Source: M3007 sp046299435
Lineage (GTDB): Bacteria > Bacteroidota > Bacteroidia > Chitinophagales > Saprospiraceae
Direction of reading: 5' to 3'
NCBI GenBank assembly: GCA_046299435.1
Contig: JBKBIC010000275.1
Span: forward strand, 1 to 5,913
DNA length: 5,913 bases
In this document: positions 4,457-5,913 of the stretch, in pieces
Layout of the letters: every line of letters begins with the position of its first letter
How positions within the stretch are numbered: the first letter of the stretch is position 1
The notes under the pieces: model-generated
What the model was told of the DNA's origin: nothing
Databases searched by the model: none
The model's input: the letters and a program-made list of their open reading frames with translations, nothing else
Translations under genes and position numbers: made by a program

Positions 4457-5913
4457 ATGAAAGATATTTCAGCAGTTTTCAACGCCCATCCACAGTACAT
4501 CGAATCGCTTTACAAAAATTGGCAAGCCGACCCCGCTTCGGTCGAGGCTGATTGGAGCGCGTTTTTTCGGGGCTTCGATTTTGCCCTGCAATCCCAAAAC
4601 GGCCATGCCGCCGAAGGCGAGCAAACCGTCAACCGTCAATCGTCAACCGTCAATCTCGACAAAGAATTTGCCGTGCTCGGCCTCATTCACGGCTACCGCG
4701 ACCGGGGGCACACGCTCTCGACGACCAACCCGCTCAAGCCGCGCAAAGACCGCAAACCACGCCTCGAATTGAGCGATTACGGCCTGACGGACAACGACTT
4801 GGACAAAACATTCGCGGCTGGTTTTGAAATCGGCCTGCCCAACGCCACGCTGCGCGACATCGTGGCGCGGCTGCAAAAAATCTACTGCGGCAACATCGGG
4901 TTCGAGTGTACGCACGTCTTCGACAAAGGCCGCCGCGAATGGCTCCGCCAGCGCATCGAAAACCGCAACATGAACGGCGACTATGGCTTTTCGCCCGAAA
5001 AAAAGCGGCGCATTTTGGAAAAACTGAACGGCGCGGTGGGCTTCGAGCAGTTTTTGGCGACCAAGTTCGTCGGCCAAAAACGCTTCGGTTTGGAGGGCGG
5101 CGAAAGCACCATCCCCGCGCTTGACGCGATGATAAACAAAGCTGCCGAATCCGACATACCGGTCGAAGAGGTCATCATCGGCATGGCGCACCGGGGCCGC
5201 CTGAACGTGCTTTGCAACATCGTCGGCAAAACTTACGAGCAGATTTTCACGGCTTTTGAGTCGAAATTCATCCCCGACCAGAGCTACGGCAGCGGCGACG
5301 TGAAATACCACCAAGGCTATTCTTCGCAGACGAACGCGCTGAACGGCCGCTCCGTTTACGTCAAATTGCTGCCCAACCCCAGCCACTTGGAGGCTGTGAA
5401 CCCGGTGGTCGAGGGTTTTGCCCGCGCAAAACTCGACATCATGTACGGCGGCGTGGTTGACCGCGTGTTGCCGATTTTGATTCACGGCGACGCGGCGGTG
5501 GCCGGTCAAGGCATCGTCTATGAGGTCACGCAAATGATGTCGCTGCATGGCTACAACACTGGCGGCACGATGCACCTCGTCATCAACAACCAAATCGGTT
5601 TCACCACGAGTTGGGAGGACGCGCGCTCCTCGACCTACTGCACGAGCGTGGCCGAAGTGGTGCAGGCCCCGGTTTTCCACGTCAACGGCGACGACCCGGA
5701 GGCAGTCGTTTTTGCCGCCGAACTGGCGACCGAGTTCCGCCAGACGTTCAACTGCGACGTGTTCATTGACCTCGTTTGCTACCGCAAAAACGGCCACAAC
5801 GAAAGCGACGAACCTCGCTTCACCCAGCCCGACCTGTACGCCCTCATCGGCAACCACCCCAATCCGCGCGAGGTGTACAACGCCAGACTCGTGCAACGCG
5901 GCGACGTGGATGC
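4457..5913 (+). CDS. sucA: 2-oxoglutarate dehydrogenase E1 component, N-terminal half (runs off the right edge)
   Basis: This is the thiamine-diphosphate-dependent E1 of the 2-oxoglutarate dehydrogenase complex. It decarboxylates 2-oxoglutarate and passes the succinyl group to E2 lipoyl arms in the TCA cycle. About 485 of an expected 900 or more residues are present. Residues 1-40 match the E1 N-terminal segment (Y-K-N-W-Q-A-D-P-A-S-V-E-A-D-W). A low-conservation linker at about 45-68 follows. The core then shows Y-C-G-N-I-G-F-E, K-R-F-G-L-E-G-G-E, G-M-A-H245-R-G-R, K-Y-H285, N-P-S-H310-L-E, the ThDP/Mg motif H-G-D345-A-A through N377-N-Q-I-G-F, N-G-D-D-P-E-A-V, and N-G-H-N-E-S-D-E-P near the edge. 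H245, H285 and D345 correspond to the conserved active-site positions in E. coli SucA (H260, H298 and the GDA aspartate). The ATG at 4457 is preferred because it precedes the N-terminal segment by the usual few residues; no Shine-Dalgarno is present. The frame is intact throughout, apart from an odd heptamer repeat in the linker. Confidence 0.97.
   Translation, partial: MKDISAVFNAHPQYIESLYKNWQADPASVEADWSAFFRGFDFALQSQNGHAAEGEQTVNRQSSTVNLDKEFAVLGLIHGYRDRGHTLSTTNPLKPRKDRKPRLELSDYGLTDNDLDKTFAAGFEIGLPNATLRDIVARLQKIYCGNIGFECTHVFDKGRREWLRQRIENRNMNGDYGFSPEKKRRILEKLNGAVGFEQFLATKFVGQKRFGLEGGESTIPALDAMINKAAESDIPVEEVIIGMAHRGRLNVLCNIVGKTYEQIFTAFESKFIPDQSYGSGDVKYHQGYSSQTNALNGRSVYVKLLPNPSHLEAVNPVVEGFARAKLDIMYGGVVDRVLPILIHGDAAVAGQGIVYEVTQMMSLHGYNTGGTMHLVINNQIGFTTSWEDARSSTYCTSVAEVVQAPVFHVNGDDPEAVVFAAELATEFRQTFNCDVFIDLVCYRKNGHNESDEPRFTQPDLYALIGNHPNPREVYNARLVQRGDVD
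4627..4654 (+). repeat. Four tandem CGTCAAY heptamers inside sucA
   Basis: The block is CGTCAAC-CGTCAAT repeated twice, four 7-base units in 28 bases without a mismatch to CGTCAAY. It encodes residues 57-66 of SucA, in the linker between the N-terminal segment and the catalytic core. Because 7 is not a multiple of 3, gain or loss of one unit would shift the frame, while three units would keep it. Confidence 0.85.

Noticed and set aside
4309..4500. 63-codon minus-strand frame with a C-x-x-C-G-Q-K-L zinc-knuckle-like string
   Set aside because: Only one half of a zinc ribbon is present, the frame overlaps the sucA start, and no promoter or start context supports it. Most likely chance.
4643..5896. 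Long open frame of 417 codons on the minus strand
   Set aside because: It is antisense to sucA, whose plus-strand product matches E1 motifs throughout. The antisense product is a V/A/H/D-rich shadow typical of GC-rich coding DNA.
1..5913. CRISPR array, insertion sequence, integrase or attachment-site duplication
   Set aside because: No spaced direct repeats of 20 bases or more, no transposase or integrase motif, and no copy of the tRNA 3' end elsewhere in the window were seen.

Overview
The window most likely comes from a fairly GC-rich member of the Bacteroidota. The grounds are TAnnTTTG-type -7 promoter boxes, no Shine-Dalgarno sequence before any start, a tRNA without encoded CCA, and a tRNA/GIY-YIG nuclease neighbourhood. 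A high-GC family such as the Saprospiraceae would fit, but that placement is inference. Hand counts of sampled 60-base lines give about 62% G+C in the housekeeping genes (nadB, sucA) and about 46% in the ATPase/partner cassette between them.

Layout. At 1-125 (-) lies the 5' part of a GIY-YIG nuclease gene. Its start codon sits 3 bases after the U-tract of a strong intrinsic terminator (129-155, -), which ends a tRNA-Val(UAC) transcript (158-232, -). A divergent promoter region follows (about 256-330), where the same 13-mer around a TACCTTCG box appears on both strands. It serves the tRNA to the left and a small predicted lipoprotein gene (350-811, +) to the right. Convergent to the lipoprotein is a complete nadB (827-2437, -), L-aspartate oxidase, the first enzyme of de novo NAD synthesis. 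Upstream of nadB on the same strand is a two-gene cassette: an ABC/OLD-type AAA ATPase (3041-4108) followed 16 bases later by an unrecognised 172-residue protein (2506-3024). A 348-base spacer then carries divergent promoter candidates, an 8-bp perfect palindrome, a heptamer duplication and an imperfect dyad. The window closes inside sucA (4457 onward, +), the E1 component of 2-oxoglutarate dehydrogenase.

The ordinary part is central metabolism: nadB feeds NAD synthesis, and sucA is a TCA-cycle enzyme that consumes NAD through its complex. They are simply flanks here. The part worth attention is the low-GC cassette. The ATPase has Walker A, a signature-like motif, Walker B and an H-loop, but ends without a TOPRIM nuclease domain. 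Its small partner shows a D-x14-E-x-K pattern of the kind found in PD-(D/E)XK nucleases. An ATPase coupled to a nuclease in a compact, compositionally foreign cassette resembles anti-phage or other genome-conflict systems. The partner does not look like the HNH or TOPRIM partners of Septu or PARIS, so this may be a poorly described pair. That functional reading is inference.
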